The notes: a model not told the origin generated them from the letters alone. Counted from the stretch's first letter, positions 26,164-34,666 are shown. The stretch is 41,206 nt of DNA from Candidatus Aminicenantota bacterium (GCA_016783445.1 JADHWO010000016.1:1-41206), one strand, 5' to 3'. A program made the numbers and translations.

Positions 26164-27070
26164 AAAAAAAGGCTCTTCCCTTGAAGTAAGCGCTTTTTAC
26201 CAAAAGGCAAAAGATTCTCTGAAGATAAGGCCGGCATCAGGTAAAATTGGTTTTTCCAGAAAGGCAGATTTGTTTTTCTCACAGAAAGGCTATCAGCCAT
26301 TTCAAATCTGGGGAAAAAAAGAGATTCAGGCTTTCAAGCAACTATCCTTGAGAGAAAAGAGAGAATTTCTCGAGAAGAGATTGAAGGATAAAACATTCTG
26401 TTTGATCCTTGCTGACGATATTACGCCTTATCCAAAAATAGAGGAGGAAGCAAAAAAAAGAAGATTAGCACTTTTTTATTCGAAGCTCTCTCAGAAAATA
26501 TGTCAGGAGAAAGTGAAAAAAATTTTTCTTTTACACTATGCTGACCAGATTACTATTTCCGGGGGGCTAGTACAAATTTCTGGTTTAGGAGTCCTAATTG
26601 TGGGTGACAGCGGCATCGGGAAAAGCGAAAGCGCTCTAGAGCTTGTCTCCAGAGGATATCGTTTTGTCTGTGATGATGCTGTTTGTATAAAGAGAAAAAA
26701 CAGCAGAGGATTAATAGGAGAGCCTCCTTTGATCACTCGGTATTTTATGGAGATAAGAGGATTAGGTGTTATTAATATTAAAGAGATTTTTGGGCCCAAA
26801 TCTATCGCGAAACAATCTAAGATTGATTTGGTCATCAATCTTAAAAAGAAAAGGCGAGGGAAAGAGGAAAACCGTCTTGGGCTTAAATTTCCGGAAGATT
26901 ATGAAATATTGGGAGTGAAAATTCCTCAGATTAATATTCCTGTGGCCCCGGGCCGGAACATAGCAACATTGATAGAAGTAGCTTGTAAAGTGTTTCTATT
27001 GAAGGAAAATGGATACCACGCCCCTCAGGAATTGGTCAAAAAACTCAATCGCACCCTTTCTCTTCGTTAA
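26156..27070 (+). CDS. hprK: HPr kinase/phosphorylase
   Basis: This 304-residue enzyme phosphorylates and dephosphorylates HPr on Ser46. It has an N-terminal MurF-like domain, the Walker A segment VGDSGIGKSESALELVSRGY followed by VCDDAV, and the HprK signature EIRGLGVINIKEIFG. The ATG at 26156 is preferred to an upstream in-frame ATG at 26126, which would add an unrelated segment inside ptsN. The target serine is present in the HPr encoded at 28714. Confidence 0.97.
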   Translation: MNEKKGSSLEVSAFYQKAKDSLKIRPASGKIGFSRKADLFFSQKGYQPFQIWGKKEIQAFKQLSLREKREFLEKRLKDKTFCLILADDITPYPKIEEEAKKRRLALFYSKLSQKICQEKVKKIFLLHYADQITISGGLVQISGLGVLIVGDSGIGKSESALELVSRGYRFVCDDAVCIKRKNSRGLIGEPPLITRYFMEIRGLGVINIKEIFGPKSIAKQSKIDLVINLKKKRRGKEENRLGLKFPEDYEILGVKIPQINIPVAPGRNIATLIEVACKVFLLKENGYHAPQELVKKLNRTLSLR

Positions 27071-27088
27071 ATATAGGAAAGAAAATAA

Positions 27089-27946
27089 GTGGAAGACGAT
27101 AGATTTCTCATAATTACCGGGTTGTCAGGTTCGGGAAAAACTGTGGCCAGCCGGTTTCTTGAAGATTTAGGTTATTACTGTATAGACAATTTGCCTGCCA
27201 AGCTTATACCTAGCTTTGTTGAACTATGGACCAGAAGAGAGGTCGAAATTGAAAAAGTTGCACTTGTAGTGGATATCAGGGAAGCTGGATTTGAGACAGA
27301 ATTCCCTGAGGTTTTAAAGGTAATTAGAAAGAAAATATCCCCAAAGCTGATTTTCCTTGATGCTTCAGATGAAACTTTGATTAAGAGATTCAGCGAGAGC
27401 AGGCGGCCTCACCCCATGAAGAGAAGAAAATCAGTGAGGGAGAGTGTTCAATTAGAAAGAAATAGATTGGCTGATATTAAAAGAATAGCTGATGAAGTTG
27501 TTGATACTACCGAGACTACAATTTTTCAGCTAAAAGAACGTCTTACGAGAAGATTTTTAAAGAGAAAAGCTAAAAAAATGCAGATCTTGGTCGTTAGTTT
27601 TGGATACAAGTATGGCATTCCTTTAGAATCGGATTTAGTATTTGATACGAGGTTTTTACCTAATCCTTTTTATGTAGATGAACTGATGAATAAAACTGGA
27701 AAAAGCCAGAGGGTCAAGGAATATGTGCTAAAAGAGAAGGGAGCAAAGAAATTTCTTGCCACATTGAACCGCTTTGTTGATTATTTAGTGCCAAAATTTA
27801 TCGAAGAGGGAAAAAGCCTTCTAACAGTATCTATAGGTTGCACAGGAGGAAAACACAGGTCTGTGATTATAGCTGAAAAGCTGAAAGAGCACCTTAAGGG
27901 CAAGAAATATTCTGTGGGAATTTATCATCGCGACTTATACAAATAA
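27089..27946 (+). CDS. rapZ: RapZ/YvcJ family nucleotide-binding protein
   Basis: This 285-residue protein has a P-loop kinase-like domain (TGLSGSGKTVASRFLEDLGYYCIDN-type N-terminus) and the C-terminal RapZ domain with SFGYKYGIPLESD, DTRFLPNPFY and GCTGGKHRSV. In E. coli RapZ controls glmZ/glmS RNA; in other groups its role is less clear. The start is GTG at 27089 with AGGAAAG upstream. It closes the rpoN-hpf-ptsN-hprK-rapZ cluster. Confidence 0.96.
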   Translation: MEDDRFLIITGLSGSGKTVASRFLEDLGYYCIDNLPAKLIPSFVELWTRREVEIEKVALVVDIREAGFETEFPEVLKVIRKKISPKLIFLDASDETLIKRFSESRRPHPMKRRKSVRESVQLERNRLADIKRIADEVVDTTETTIFQLKERLTRRFLKRKAKKMQILVVSFGYKYGIPLESDLVFDTRFLPNPFYVDELMNKTGKSQRVKEYVLKEKGAKKFLATLNRFVDYLVPKFIEEGKSLLTVSIGCTGGKHRSVIIAEKLKEHLKGKKYSVGIYHRDLYK

Positions 27947-28026
27947 GTTTATCAGGGAAAAAATAGAAATTATTCATAGGTCCTCTGATATAACATGTGG
28001 GAAAGACATGTCTCTAGACTTCCTAG

Positions 28027-28121
28027 GAAAATATTCGGGAATGGCTTTGCCGGATTCCCTCAAATAGCAATTCAGAAAGGCTAAATCCTCAAGGTCGCTT
28101 CATCCATCCCCTAATATTTTC
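28027..28121 (+). repeat. Family-1 repeat, copy E, 95 bp internal-deletion derivative
   Basis: The ends GAAAATATTCGGGAATGG and CCATCCCCTAATATTTTC form an inverted pair like those of copies A and D. The left end joins directly to the loop and right arm of hairpin 2 (TTTGCCGGATTCCC), followed by AGGCTAAATC and GGTCGCTTCATCC as in the full copies. It keeps both ends and loses the middle. It lies in the 348-base gap between rapZ and the ManX-type EIIA gene; apart from it and a candidate promoter the gap shows nothing recognisable. Confidence 0.7.
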
Positions 28122-28193
28122 TTATCGTGAGCTATAAAATTGTTGGGGAGTTGATTCATATTAGCCTGGCAATTTTTTGTCCTTGAAAAATAC

Positions 28194-28222
28194 TTAAGAT
28201 TGTAAGCTTTAAGTGATACAAT
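28194..28222 (+). promoter_or_regulatory. Candidate promoter for the EIIA-HPr-EI operon
   Basis: TTAAGA (28194-28199) is spaced 17 bases from TACAAT (28217-28222), about 70 bases before the EIIA start. The -10 box is good and the -35 box weak. A GG-rich TTGGCAGGGCGG stretch further down was checked as a sigma-54 site but lacks the -12 GC. Confidence 0.35.
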
Positions 28223-28294
28223 GTTGAAGGTGATAATTTTGGCAGGGCGGTTAAATAATAAAACTATTATTAAATGGCCTGACGGAAGACAACA

Positions 28295-28699
28295 ATGATT
28301 GGAGGACTTATTGTATCGCACGGGAAGTTGGCCGAGGAGCTTTTGAATGCGCTAACCATTATCATTGGTGAAGCTGTGAACATAGAGGCCATCTCTATCG
28401 GGTGGTATGATGATGTAGAGGAATCAAAGAAGAAGATCAGTCAAAGCTTGAAGAGGATAGATCAGAAAAATGGAGTTGTGATTTTTACTGACATGTTTGG
28501 AGGCACTGCATCCAATCTGAGTTTTTCTTTTTTAAAAAATAATCAAGTAGAGATCATTACAGGAGTCAATCTCCCGATGCTTATTAAGTTTGTTTCTTTA
28601 CAGAGAAACAATAATTTGAAGGAAGTGGCAAAAAAAGTATTCGAGCAGGGGAAAAAGAATATCCATCTTGCTAGTGATCTTTTAAGCTCTAAGCACTGA
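28295..28699 (+). CDS. PTS EIIA component, mannose (ManX) family
   Basis: This 134-residue protein is a stand-alone EIIA-Man domain. The phosphorylation site is His9 in GGLIVSHGKLAEELL, and the family segment VVIFTDMFGGTASNLSFSF is present. It is followed by HPr and enzyme I, with no EIIB, EIIC or EIID in the window. This is the pattern of regulatory PTS systems in many non-fermenting bacteria. GGAAG lies 7 bases before the ATG. Confidence 0.93.
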   Translation: MIGGLIVSHGKLAEELLNALTIIIGEAVNIEAISIGWYDDVEESKKKISQSLKRIDQKNGVVIFTDMFGGTASNLSFSFLKNNQVEIITGVNLPMLIKFVSLQRNNNLKEVAKKVFEQGKKNIHLASDLLSSKH

Positions 28700-28713
28700 A
28701 GTATGTTGATTCA

Positions 28714-28983
28714 ATGCTCGAGAAGAAAATCACTATAAAGAATAAGCTGGGGCTGCATGCCAGAGCTGCCGTCAAATTTGCCAATCTGGCTAACCGTTTT
28801 AACTCTTCAGTAAAGATTGAGAAAGACGGGAATGAGATTGACGGTAAAAGCATTTTGGGTATCTTAACTCTAGCAGCGGTCCAGGGGTCTCAAATCATTT
28901 TAAAAGTGTCAGGAACCGATGAGGACAGAGCGTTTAAGGCTTTAATTGAGCTTATAAATAATAAATTTCAAGAGAAAGAGTAA
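28714..28983 (+). CDS. ptsH: Phosphocarrier protein HPr
   Basis: This 89-residue protein passes phosphate from enzyme I to EIIA proteins. His15 lies in GLHARAAVKF and Ser46 in DGKSILGILTLAA, so both the catalytic histidine and the HprK target serine are present. It follows the EIIA gene by 14 bases and precedes ptsI by 6 bases. Confidence 0.98.
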   Translation: MLEKKITIKNKLGLHARAAVKFANLANRFNSSVKIEKDGNEIDGKSILGILTLAAVQGSQIILKVSGTDEDRAFKALIELINNKFQEKE

Positions 28984-28989
28984 AGCTAT

Positions 28990-30753
28990 ATGGATTATTT
29001 TAGATTAAGAGGAATTGGAGTTTCCCCTGGTATTGCTATAGGCGAGGCTTTACTTACAGAGAGAGTTATTTTTACAGAAAGGAAGGAAAGCATATCTTCT
29101 AATCAAGTTTTGACTGAATTAAATAGGCTAAAAAAGGCAATTGAAAGAACAAGAGTTCAGCTGACTCGTTTAAAAAATCAAACAAGAAAAAAGGTAGGGG
29201 AAGAATATTCCTTCATTTTTGAGGCCCACTTACTCATCCTTGAGGGAGAATCATTGCATCAGAGCTTTGAGGAAATCATCAAAAAAGAGAAGTACAAGGC
29301 GGAATGGGCTATCTCCCGGGTTCATGATAAATATCAGAAAATTTTTGAATCCATTACTGATGAGTATTTCAAACAGAGAAAGTCAGATATAACAGATGTC
29401 TTAACAAGAATTTATAAGAACCTGGAAACCACAGACCAGAAGAAAATAGAGGAAGAAAGAGAAAGAATTTTGGTTGGCCATGAGTTGCTTCCTTCAGAAG
29501 CAGCATTAAGACTGAGCAGAGGCAATGTTCTGGCTGTTGCAACTGATATGGGTGGGAAAACCTCACACACCGCTATACTTGCTCGTTCTTTAAATGTCCC
29601 TGCTGTTGTGGGCCTCCGCAACATTTCCCAGAGAGTAAAAAACGGTGATTACATTGTAGTGGATGGAACGGACGGAGAAGTTATTGTTAATCCTCCTATG
29701 GCCATAAGAAAAGAATTTTTCAGCAAGAGGAGAAAATATGATGATTACCGCAAAGAGCTCAGAAAAACAGCTAAATTAAAATCAGCGACTCTGGACGGCG
29801 TCAGGTTTTTTCTACTGGCAAATATCGAGCTTCCTGAGGAGGTGAAACCGGCCATTTCTCTTGGGGCTGAGGGGGTAGGGCTTTTCAGGTCTGAATTTAT
29901 CTATCTTCAGAGTACGACTCTTCCCACCGAGGAAGAACATTATTCGATATATTCTCGGATAGCAAAAGAAGCTTATCCTTCTCCAGTTTACATAAGGACT
30001 GTGGATCTGGGCGGTGAAAAAGAACTGCCCCAGCTAAAGATAGAAAAAGAACCAAATCCTGCTCTTGGCTTGAGAGCCATAAGATTTTCCTTGCGGGATA
30101 GAGATGTATTTAAGGTCCAGCTTAAGGCTATCCTGAGAGCGAGTTCCCAAAAAAATGTCAGGATTCTTATTCCCATGATAACAGAGATCGAAGAAATAGC
30201 GGAAGTCAAGATTCTTTTCAGAGAGGTTAAAGAGGAGCTCAGAAAAAAACGATTTCAATTTGATGAAGACCTCCCTCTGGGAGTAATGATTGAAGTACCA
30301 GCAGCTGCTGCAATAACCGATTTATTGGTTAAAGAGGTGGATTATTTAAGTATAGGCACAAATGATTTAATCCAGTATTACTTAGCGGTAGACCGTTCAA
30401 ATGAATTTGTATCTTACCTGTATAAGCCTTTACATCCTTCAATTTTAAGGCTTATTAAGTTTATAATTGAGACCGCCCAAAGGGAGGGGAAGGAAATTGC
30501 TGTCTGTGGAGAGATGGCTGCGGATCCGCTTGCTGCCATTGTTTTGCTCGGATTTGGTTTGAAAAACTTCAGTATGAATCCGATCTTTATTCCCAGGATT
30601 AAAAAAGCCTTACGTTCCGTTGAATACAAAACAGTAAAAAAAGTCGTTCAAAAGGTAATGAAATTAAAGACTGCCCAGGAGATTGAAGAGTGCATTATTG
30701 AAGAAATACTGGTGAAACATCCAAACGCCTTTCTGAGGGCCCAGGTCATTTAG
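28990..30753 (+). CDS. ptsI: PTS enzyme I
   Basis: This 587-residue enzyme transfers phosphate from phosphoenolpyruvate to HPr. The N-terminal domain begins RGIGVSPGIAIGEALL and holds the active histidine in GGKTSHTAILAR. The C-terminal PEP-binding barrel has GLFRSEFIYL, RTVDLGGEKELP, ALGLRAIR, GVMIEVPAAA, SIGTNDLIQYYLAVDR and CGEMAADP. It is complete, and no GAF domain is fused, so it is the sugar-type EI, not PtsP. Confidence 0.98.
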   Translation: MDYFRLRGIGVSPGIAIGEALLTERVIFTERKESISSNQVLTELNRLKKAIERTRVQLTRLKNQTRKKVGEEYSFIFEAHLLILEGESLHQSFEEIIKKEKYKAEWAISRVHDKYQKIFESITDEYFKQRKSDITDVLTRIYKNLETTDQKKIEEERERILVGHELLPSEAALRLSRGNVLAVATDMGGKTSHTAILARSLNVPAVVGLRNISQRVKNGDYIVVDGTDGEVIVNPPMAIRKEFFSKRRKYDDYRKELRKTAKLKSATLDGVRFFLLANIELPEEVKPAISLGAEGVGLFRSEFIYLQSTTLPTEEEHYSIYSRIAKEAYPSPVYIRTVDLGGEKELPQLKIEKEPNPALGLRAIRFSLRDRDVFKVQLKAILRASSQKNVRILIPMITEIEEIAEVKILFREVKEELRKKRFQFDEDLPLGVMIEVPAAAAITDLLVKEVDYLSIGTNDLIQYYLAVDRSNEFVSYLYKPLHPSILRLIKFIIETAQREGKEIAVCGEMAADPLAAIVLLGFGLKNFSMNPIFIPRIKKALRSVEYKTVKKVVQKVMKLKTAQEIEECIIEEILVKHPNAFLRAQVI

Positions 30754-30774
30754 TTGTATGTTTACTGAAGTTTA

Positions 30775-31005
30775 TTAAAAAGTGCTATCAGGCTCGGTCG
30801 TTCTTATATCAAACTCTGTTATACGGTTAATTAAATTTTGACTCCGGAAGTATTTTTTTATCTGGGAAGCTCTCTTTTTATTAAATACGCCTATGAGCCT
30901 CTTATGCCCGGTTTCGTCATAAAGGTAGAGAACTTTTTTGAACTCTGCCCTTTTCAGGGCATCTTCGATTTGCCTTTGTAAATTTGTATCAACTACTGAT
31001 TGCAT
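30775..31005 (-). CDS. Small protein of unknown function
   Basis: This 76-residue protein is not recognised. It is charged and probably alpha/beta, with RQIEDALKRAEFKKVLYLYD and GVFNKKRASQIKKYF segments and no signal or membrane segment. The ATG at 31005 has GAGG 7 bases upstream; an in-frame TTG at 31035 would add ten residues with less support. It converges on ptsI and stands alone. The 277-base gap to the sirtuin gene shows only weak promoter-like sequence (TTGTAC at 31240 and TATAAA at 31262, facing the sirtuin). Confidence 0.5.
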   Translation of the reverse strand: MQSVVDTNLQRQIEDALKRAEFKKVLYLYDETGHKRLIGVFNKKRASQIKKYFRSQNLINRITEFDIRTTEPDSTF

Positions 31006-31282
31006 TCCTTTGCCTCGTATCCATTTGACATGCAAAAATCATGCCAAAAAAAGTCTGACATGGAGTGATTCCCCTTAACACTTTCCCGTTTATTACTGTG
31101 TTTGGATGTAAATAATTTTTGCAGGTGTAAAATTTTTTAACGGGGCTGCCATCTTTTGTAGGAATTTGATTCATCAAGCCCACGTTTTAAACATAAAAAT
31201 AGTCCGTCTTATTTTTTAATGGTATTATGAATCCGCGGTTTGTACATTTTAGGAAAATAAATATAAATAGAGATAGGCTGAA

Positions 31283-32041
31283 ATGGATGATTTAGAATCT
31301 GTAGTATCTGCTATTATGAAGTCAAGGCACCTTGTTGCTTTTACCGGAGCAGGAATTTCAGCTGAAAGCGGTATCCCAACTTATAGAGGGAAAGATGGGC
31401 TTTGGAACAAATACGACCCTAACTTATATGCCAACATTAATTATTTTAATCAAGAGCCTTCATACTACTGGAATTTTTTTCGAGAGGTCCGTTATCCGTT
31501 GATCAAAAAAGTGCAGCCGAACCAAGCACACTTTGCATTAACCGAAATCGAGAAAGAGGGAAATTTAAAAACAGTGATAACTCAGAATATTGATGGCCTT
31601 CACCAGGAGGCCGGTTCTTCTTCTGTGATTGAACTGCATGGAACAACAAGAGTTATTTATTGCTTAAACTGTTCCCAGGAATATTCTCTGGACGAGGTTT
31701 TTTATATACTGGAGAAAGAGATTCCTCCTGCCTGCCCTGAGTGTAAAGGGAGACTTAGACCTGCGGTTGTATTTTTTGGAGAACCTCTTGACCCTCAAAT
31801 CCTTAACTCAGCCTTTAAAGAAGCTGAGACCTGCGATTTTCTGCTTGCTGTGGGAAGTTCCCTGGTTGTCCATCCGGCCGCTGATATTCCCAGAATAGCG
31901 AAACAGGGAGGCGCCACTTTAGCCATAATTAATAAAGAAGGAACACCCTTGGATTATATGGCTGATTACGTGATAAATGAAAAGGCTGGAAAAGTTCTTC
32001 CCAGAATGGTTCAAAGCCTTAAGGAAAACTCAAGCGGATAA
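31283..32041 (+). CDS. cobB: Sir2-family NAD-dependent protein deacylase
   Basis: This 252-residue sirtuin removes acyl groups from protein lysines using NAD. Motifs are GAGISAESGIPTYRG, TQNIDGLHQEAG, the catalytic His in ELHG, a four-cysteine zinc site (CLNC and CPEC), VVFFGE and VGSSLVVHPAADIP. The segment after PTYRG resembles bacterial class U sirtuins such as that of Thermotoga, and the Tyr-x-x-Arg pair of desuccinylases is not evident. It is transcribed alone. A small terminator-like hairpin overlaps the stop codon. Confidence 0.95.
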   Translation: MDDLESVVSAIMKSRHLVAFTGAGISAESGIPTYRGKDGLWNKYDPNLYANINYFNQEPSYYWNFFREVRYPLIKKVQPNQAHFALTEIEKEGNLKTVITQNIDGLHQEAGSSSVIELHGTTRVIYCLNCSQEYSLDEVFYILEKEIPPACPECKGRLRPAVVFFGEPLDPQILNSAFKEAETCDFLLAVGSSLVVHPAADIPRIAKQGGATLAIINKEGTPLDYMADYVINEKAGKVLPRMVQSLKENSSG

Positions 32042-32051
32042 ATCCGTTTTT
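32032..32051 (+). terminator. Possible intrinsic terminator after the sirtuin gene
   Basis: AAGCGGA and TCCGTTT pair (one G-T wobble) around the loop TAAA, followed by the rest of a short T-run. The stem is short and includes the stop codon, so strength is doubtful. Confidence 0.35.
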
Positions 32052-32123
32052 AATGAAGGCTGGTTTTTTTATAATAAAAAGAATAGTGGAAATCGCTGGA
32101 GTAAAGAGAAGTAGATTTCTTTT

Positions 32124-32507
32124 CTATCCTCTTCCGTAGTCGTCTTCAAGTCGAACAATATCGTTTTCGTCAGAATCGCCAATCCAAAGCTCCATTAAAC
32201 GGGCTTGTTTCTGTCCCAGGTTTCGAAGGCGGTGAGAGATTTTCCTGGGGATGAATATCTCTTCTCCTTCTTCTGGCTGCCAGACTTTTTCACCAACTGT
32301 TACTTCCAGCCCTTTATCCAGGGTGATCCAGAATTCACTGCGAAAGTTATGGTACTGAAGTGAGAGCGCTCCTCCAGGGTTTATAGTTATAATTTTAATA
32401 CTTCGGGCCTTCTCGTAAGGGAAAGAGCGGAATTTTCCCCACGGCCGAATGTCTTCAATTATTTTTTCTTTGAAATTTTCAATATTGCTTTTTTTATCTG
32501 AAGGCAT
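32124..32507 (-). CDS. Cupin protein, mannose-6-phosphate isomerase type II-like
   Basis: This 127-residue single-domain cupin resembles the C-terminal isomerase domain of bifunctional mannose-1-phosphate guanylyltransferase/isomerase proteins. Family sequences are IRPWGKFRSF, IITINPGGALSLQYHNFRSEFWI, EEIFIPRKISHRLRN and LMELWIGDSDENDIVRLEDDYGR. It would interconvert fructose- and mannose-6-phosphate for GDP-mannose or polysaccharide synthesis. It stands alone; the 246-base gap to ssb contains nothing recognised apart from a weak imperfect palindrome around 32718-32735. Confidence 0.85.
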   Translation of the reverse strand: MPSDKKSNIENFKEKIIEDIRPWGKFRSFPYEKARSIKIITINPGGALSLQYHNFRSEFWITLDKGLEVTVGEKVWQPEEGEEIFIPRKISHRLRNLGQKQARLMELWIGDSDENDIVRLEDDYGRG

Positions 32508-32753
32508 AAACGTCTCCGCTTATTAATTTATTCAGCTTTTATATTTTTTGGATCATGGAATTTTACACGTCCATTATTCCATGGTTTTTTACTCGATGTT
32601 TGCACCGCTGTCTTCATTTTCTCTATGTAAATAAAAAATGTATCGGCTGAATGAATAAACTGGCCAGTGAATAACTCGGCCCGCGGATTATCTGGAAGAA
32701 CAGTTTATAGATAGATCTTCTCGAGAAAGATAGATTATTAAAAGTCTTCTCAA

Positions 32754-33212
32754 TTAAAACGGAACTTCGTCTTCTCCCTCTTTATCAGGCTCAGCGGTTT
32801 CATCTGCAGGAAAATCCGAAGTGTCAGGTTCTGGTTCTGAATCGGATTGTTTTTCGGGAATATCTTCTTTTTTGCCAAGTAGGACGATATTTTGTGCTTC
32901 GATTTCGGTTGTGTATCTTTTATTGCCTTCTCTGTCCTGCCAGTTACGCGTCCTTAATTTCCCTTCCAGGTAGATTTGCTTCCCCTGGTTCAAATATTTT
33001 TCACAAAATTCCGCCAGTTTTCCCCATGTCACTATGCGGTGCCATTCGACGCGGATCTCGGATTCGTTTGTACTCGCGTTGAAATACCGCTCATTTGTAG
33101 CCAGAGAGAACTTTGCCACTGCTCTCTCTGTTTGGGGGAGGTATCTTAATTCGGGGGGCCCACCGAGGCGACCGATTAAAATAACTTTATTAAGGCTGTT
33201 AATATCTCTCAT
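32754..33212 (-). CDS. ssb: Single-stranded DNA-binding protein
   Basis: This 152-residue protein has an OB-fold (about residues 6-112) with NKVILIGRLGGPPELRYL, VEWHRIVTWGKLAEFCEKYL and GKQIYLEGKLRTRNWQD. An acidic disordered tail ends in DEVPF, the docking tip for repair and replication partners. Its ATG overlaps the cpoB stop by four bases, so translation appears coupled to a Tol-Pal operon, an unusual place for ssb. Confidence 0.97.
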   Translation of the reverse strand: MRDINSLNKVILIGRLGGPPELRYLPQTERAVAKFSLATNERYFNASTNESEIRVEWHRIVTWGKLAEFCEKYLNQGKQIYLEGKLRTRNWQDREGNKRYTTEIEAQNIVLLGKKEDIPEKQSDSEPEPDTSDFPADETAEPDKEGEDEVPF

Positions 33213-34084
33213 TTTTCCGTCCGCAATTCTTTGATTTTTTGCTGAGCGATTTTTGTTTCTTCTTCAAGGGGAAATTTACTTATCAGAAGCTTGAAGACCG
33301 AAAGCGCTTCGTCCTTTTTCCCCAGTTCCACAAGGCATAATCCCTTTTTTAAATAGGCAGCAGGGATTTTGTCTCCACGTGGATAATTAAGGATTAATTC
33401 GTTAAATTGCTCAATAGATTTTTCGTAATTTTTCTGACTGAAAAAGCATTCGCCGATCCAATATAGAGAATCGTCAACAAGAGGGCTTTCCGGGAACTGT
33501 TCTCTGTACATTTTAAAACCATCAACAGCCAGTTCAAAGTTACCATTCCGGTAATCTGAATGAGCCATTTCGAACACCTTAGAAGGGGAAGGGTTTGCTG
33601 GAGGAGGAGTTGAGGGTTTTTCTTCGATTTTTTCTTCCTTGGTTCCTTTATCGGGAGGAGGTTTTTGCTGCTCTAGCGATTCTTCTTCGCCTTCTGATTT
33701 TCCTATGACTTGTTCGTCAGGCGGAGAAGAAGGCCGGTTAATTTCTGTTAGATCCTCTGTAAGTTTTTCTAATTGTTGGTTTAACGCATCAAATTTTTCG
33801 AGAATGATTTGGTACTGAATTGGGACTTTTTTCTGGTCTTCTTTAAAACTTGCCTGTTCCGTCTGAAAAAGTTTAACCAGATTCAGAAGCTCTTTTGATT
33901 GTTCTTTTATAAGATTAATATCCTCAGTGTTCTTTTCTATTTTTTTGCTGAGTTTATCAAATTGTTTTCTGAGGAGCTGGACATCCTGGTAGATCAGTTC
34001 ATAAGCCTTCTTTTTTTTATCTGTTCCTGTGGATATGAAGGCTAGAGACAGGATAAGAAGTATCCCAAAAAGCCTTTTGCTCAT
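33209..34084 (-). CDS. cpoB: Tol-Pal accessory protein CpoB (YbgF)
   Basis: This 291-residue periplasmic protein has an N-terminal signal peptide (about residues 1-20), a coiled-coil segment (about 25-120), a Pro/Glu-rich linker and a C-terminal TPR domain (about 168-290) with AHSDYRNGNFELAVDGFKMY and SLYWIGECFFSQKNYEKSIE repeats. CpoB links Tol-Pal to peptidoglycan synthesis at division. It starts 3 bases after pal and overlaps ssb. Confidence 0.9.
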   Translation of the reverse strand: MSKRLFGILLILSLAFISTGTDKKKKAYELIYQDVQLLRKQFDKLSKKIEKNTEDINLIKEQSKELLNLVKLFQTEQASFKEDQKKVPIQYQIILEKFDALNQQLEKLTEDLTEINRPSSPPDEQVIGKSEGEEESLEQQKPPPDKGTKEEKIEEKPSTPPPANPSPSKVFEMAHSDYRNGNFELAVDGFKMYREQFPESPLVDDSLYWIGECFFSQKNYEKSIEQFNELILNYPRGDKIPAAYLKKGLCLVELGKKDEALSVFKLLISKFPLEEETKIAQQKIKELRTEK

Positions 34085-34087
34085 ATA

Positions 34088-34666
34088 TTATTTACCGGTA
34101 ATCTTGAGCTGTGATCTCCTGTTTTTTTGCCAGGCAATTTCGTTATGTGCCGGATCTAAAGGTTGACTTTTTCCATAAGAAATTATTGTCATTCTGTCTG
34201 GAGAAATACCGAGAGAAACAAGATAATCAACGGTGCTCTTGGATCTTCTTTCACCCAGAGCAAGGTTATACTCTTCGGTTCCTCTTTCGTCACAGTGGCC
34301 CTCGATTTTGATCTTAATTGTGGTGAATTTTTTGAGCCACTCGGCATTGGCTTCAAGGACGGGTTTAGCATCATCGCGGATAAAGAATTTGTCGAAATCG
34401 AAATGAATCATTTGTAAAGGAACTTCAACATTCATTTCTTCGAGAGATTTCTGCAGGTAAATTTCTTCTTCTGTTAATTTTGGTTCTTCCACAACTTCTT
34501 CCACAACTTCTTCCACAACTTCTTCCACAACTGGTTGTTCTTCCACAACTGGAGCTGGTGGAGGAGGCGGTGGAGGAGGTTCAGGGGGAGCAACTTCTTT
34601 CTTACAGGAGATGAAGAAAGCAAAAATTATAAAGCATGCTAAGGTAAGGATTGTTATTTTTTTCAT
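34088..34666 (-). CDS. pal: Peptidoglycan-associated lipoprotein Pal
   Basis: This 192-residue lipoprotein anchors the outer membrane to peptidoglycan. The signal peptide ends at Cys21 (FFISC). A Pro-rich stretch and an acidic VVEE-repeat linker (about residues 27-62) lead to the OmpA-type domain, with IHFDFDKFFIRDDAKP, EGHCDERGTEEYN, LGERRS and SYGKSQP. The start is ATG 34666 with AAAGGAG 5 bases upstream; the longer frame to 34756 reaches back into the promoter. It is transcribed with cpoB and ssb. Confidence 0.96.
   Translation of the reverse strand: MKKITILTLACFIIFAFFISCKKEVAPPEPPPPPPPPAPVVEEQPVVEEVVEEVVEEVVEEPKLTEEEIYLQKSLEEMNVEVPLQMIHFDFDKFFIRDDAKPVLEANAEWLKKFTTIKIKIEGHCDERGTEEYNLALGERRSKSTVDYLVSLGISPDRMTIISYGKSQPLDPAHNEIAWQKNRRSQLKITGK
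34484..34549. repeat. 12-bp tandem repeat inside pal
   Basis: TTCTTCCACAAC occurs four times head to tail (34484-34531) and once more at 34538-34549. It encodes the VVEE repeats of the Pal linker. Being a multiple of three, unit gain or loss would lengthen or shorten the linker without frameshift. Confidence 0.9.

Noticed and set aside
28229-28270. TTGGCAGGGCGG as a sigma-54 promoter for the EIIA-HPr-EI operon
   Set aside because: The -24 GG is present, but the spacing and the -12 GC element do not fit.
30989-31183. Minus-strand open frame of 64 codons upstream of the small unknown protein
   Set aside because: It overlaps the better-supported frame and has no start signal or family resemblance.
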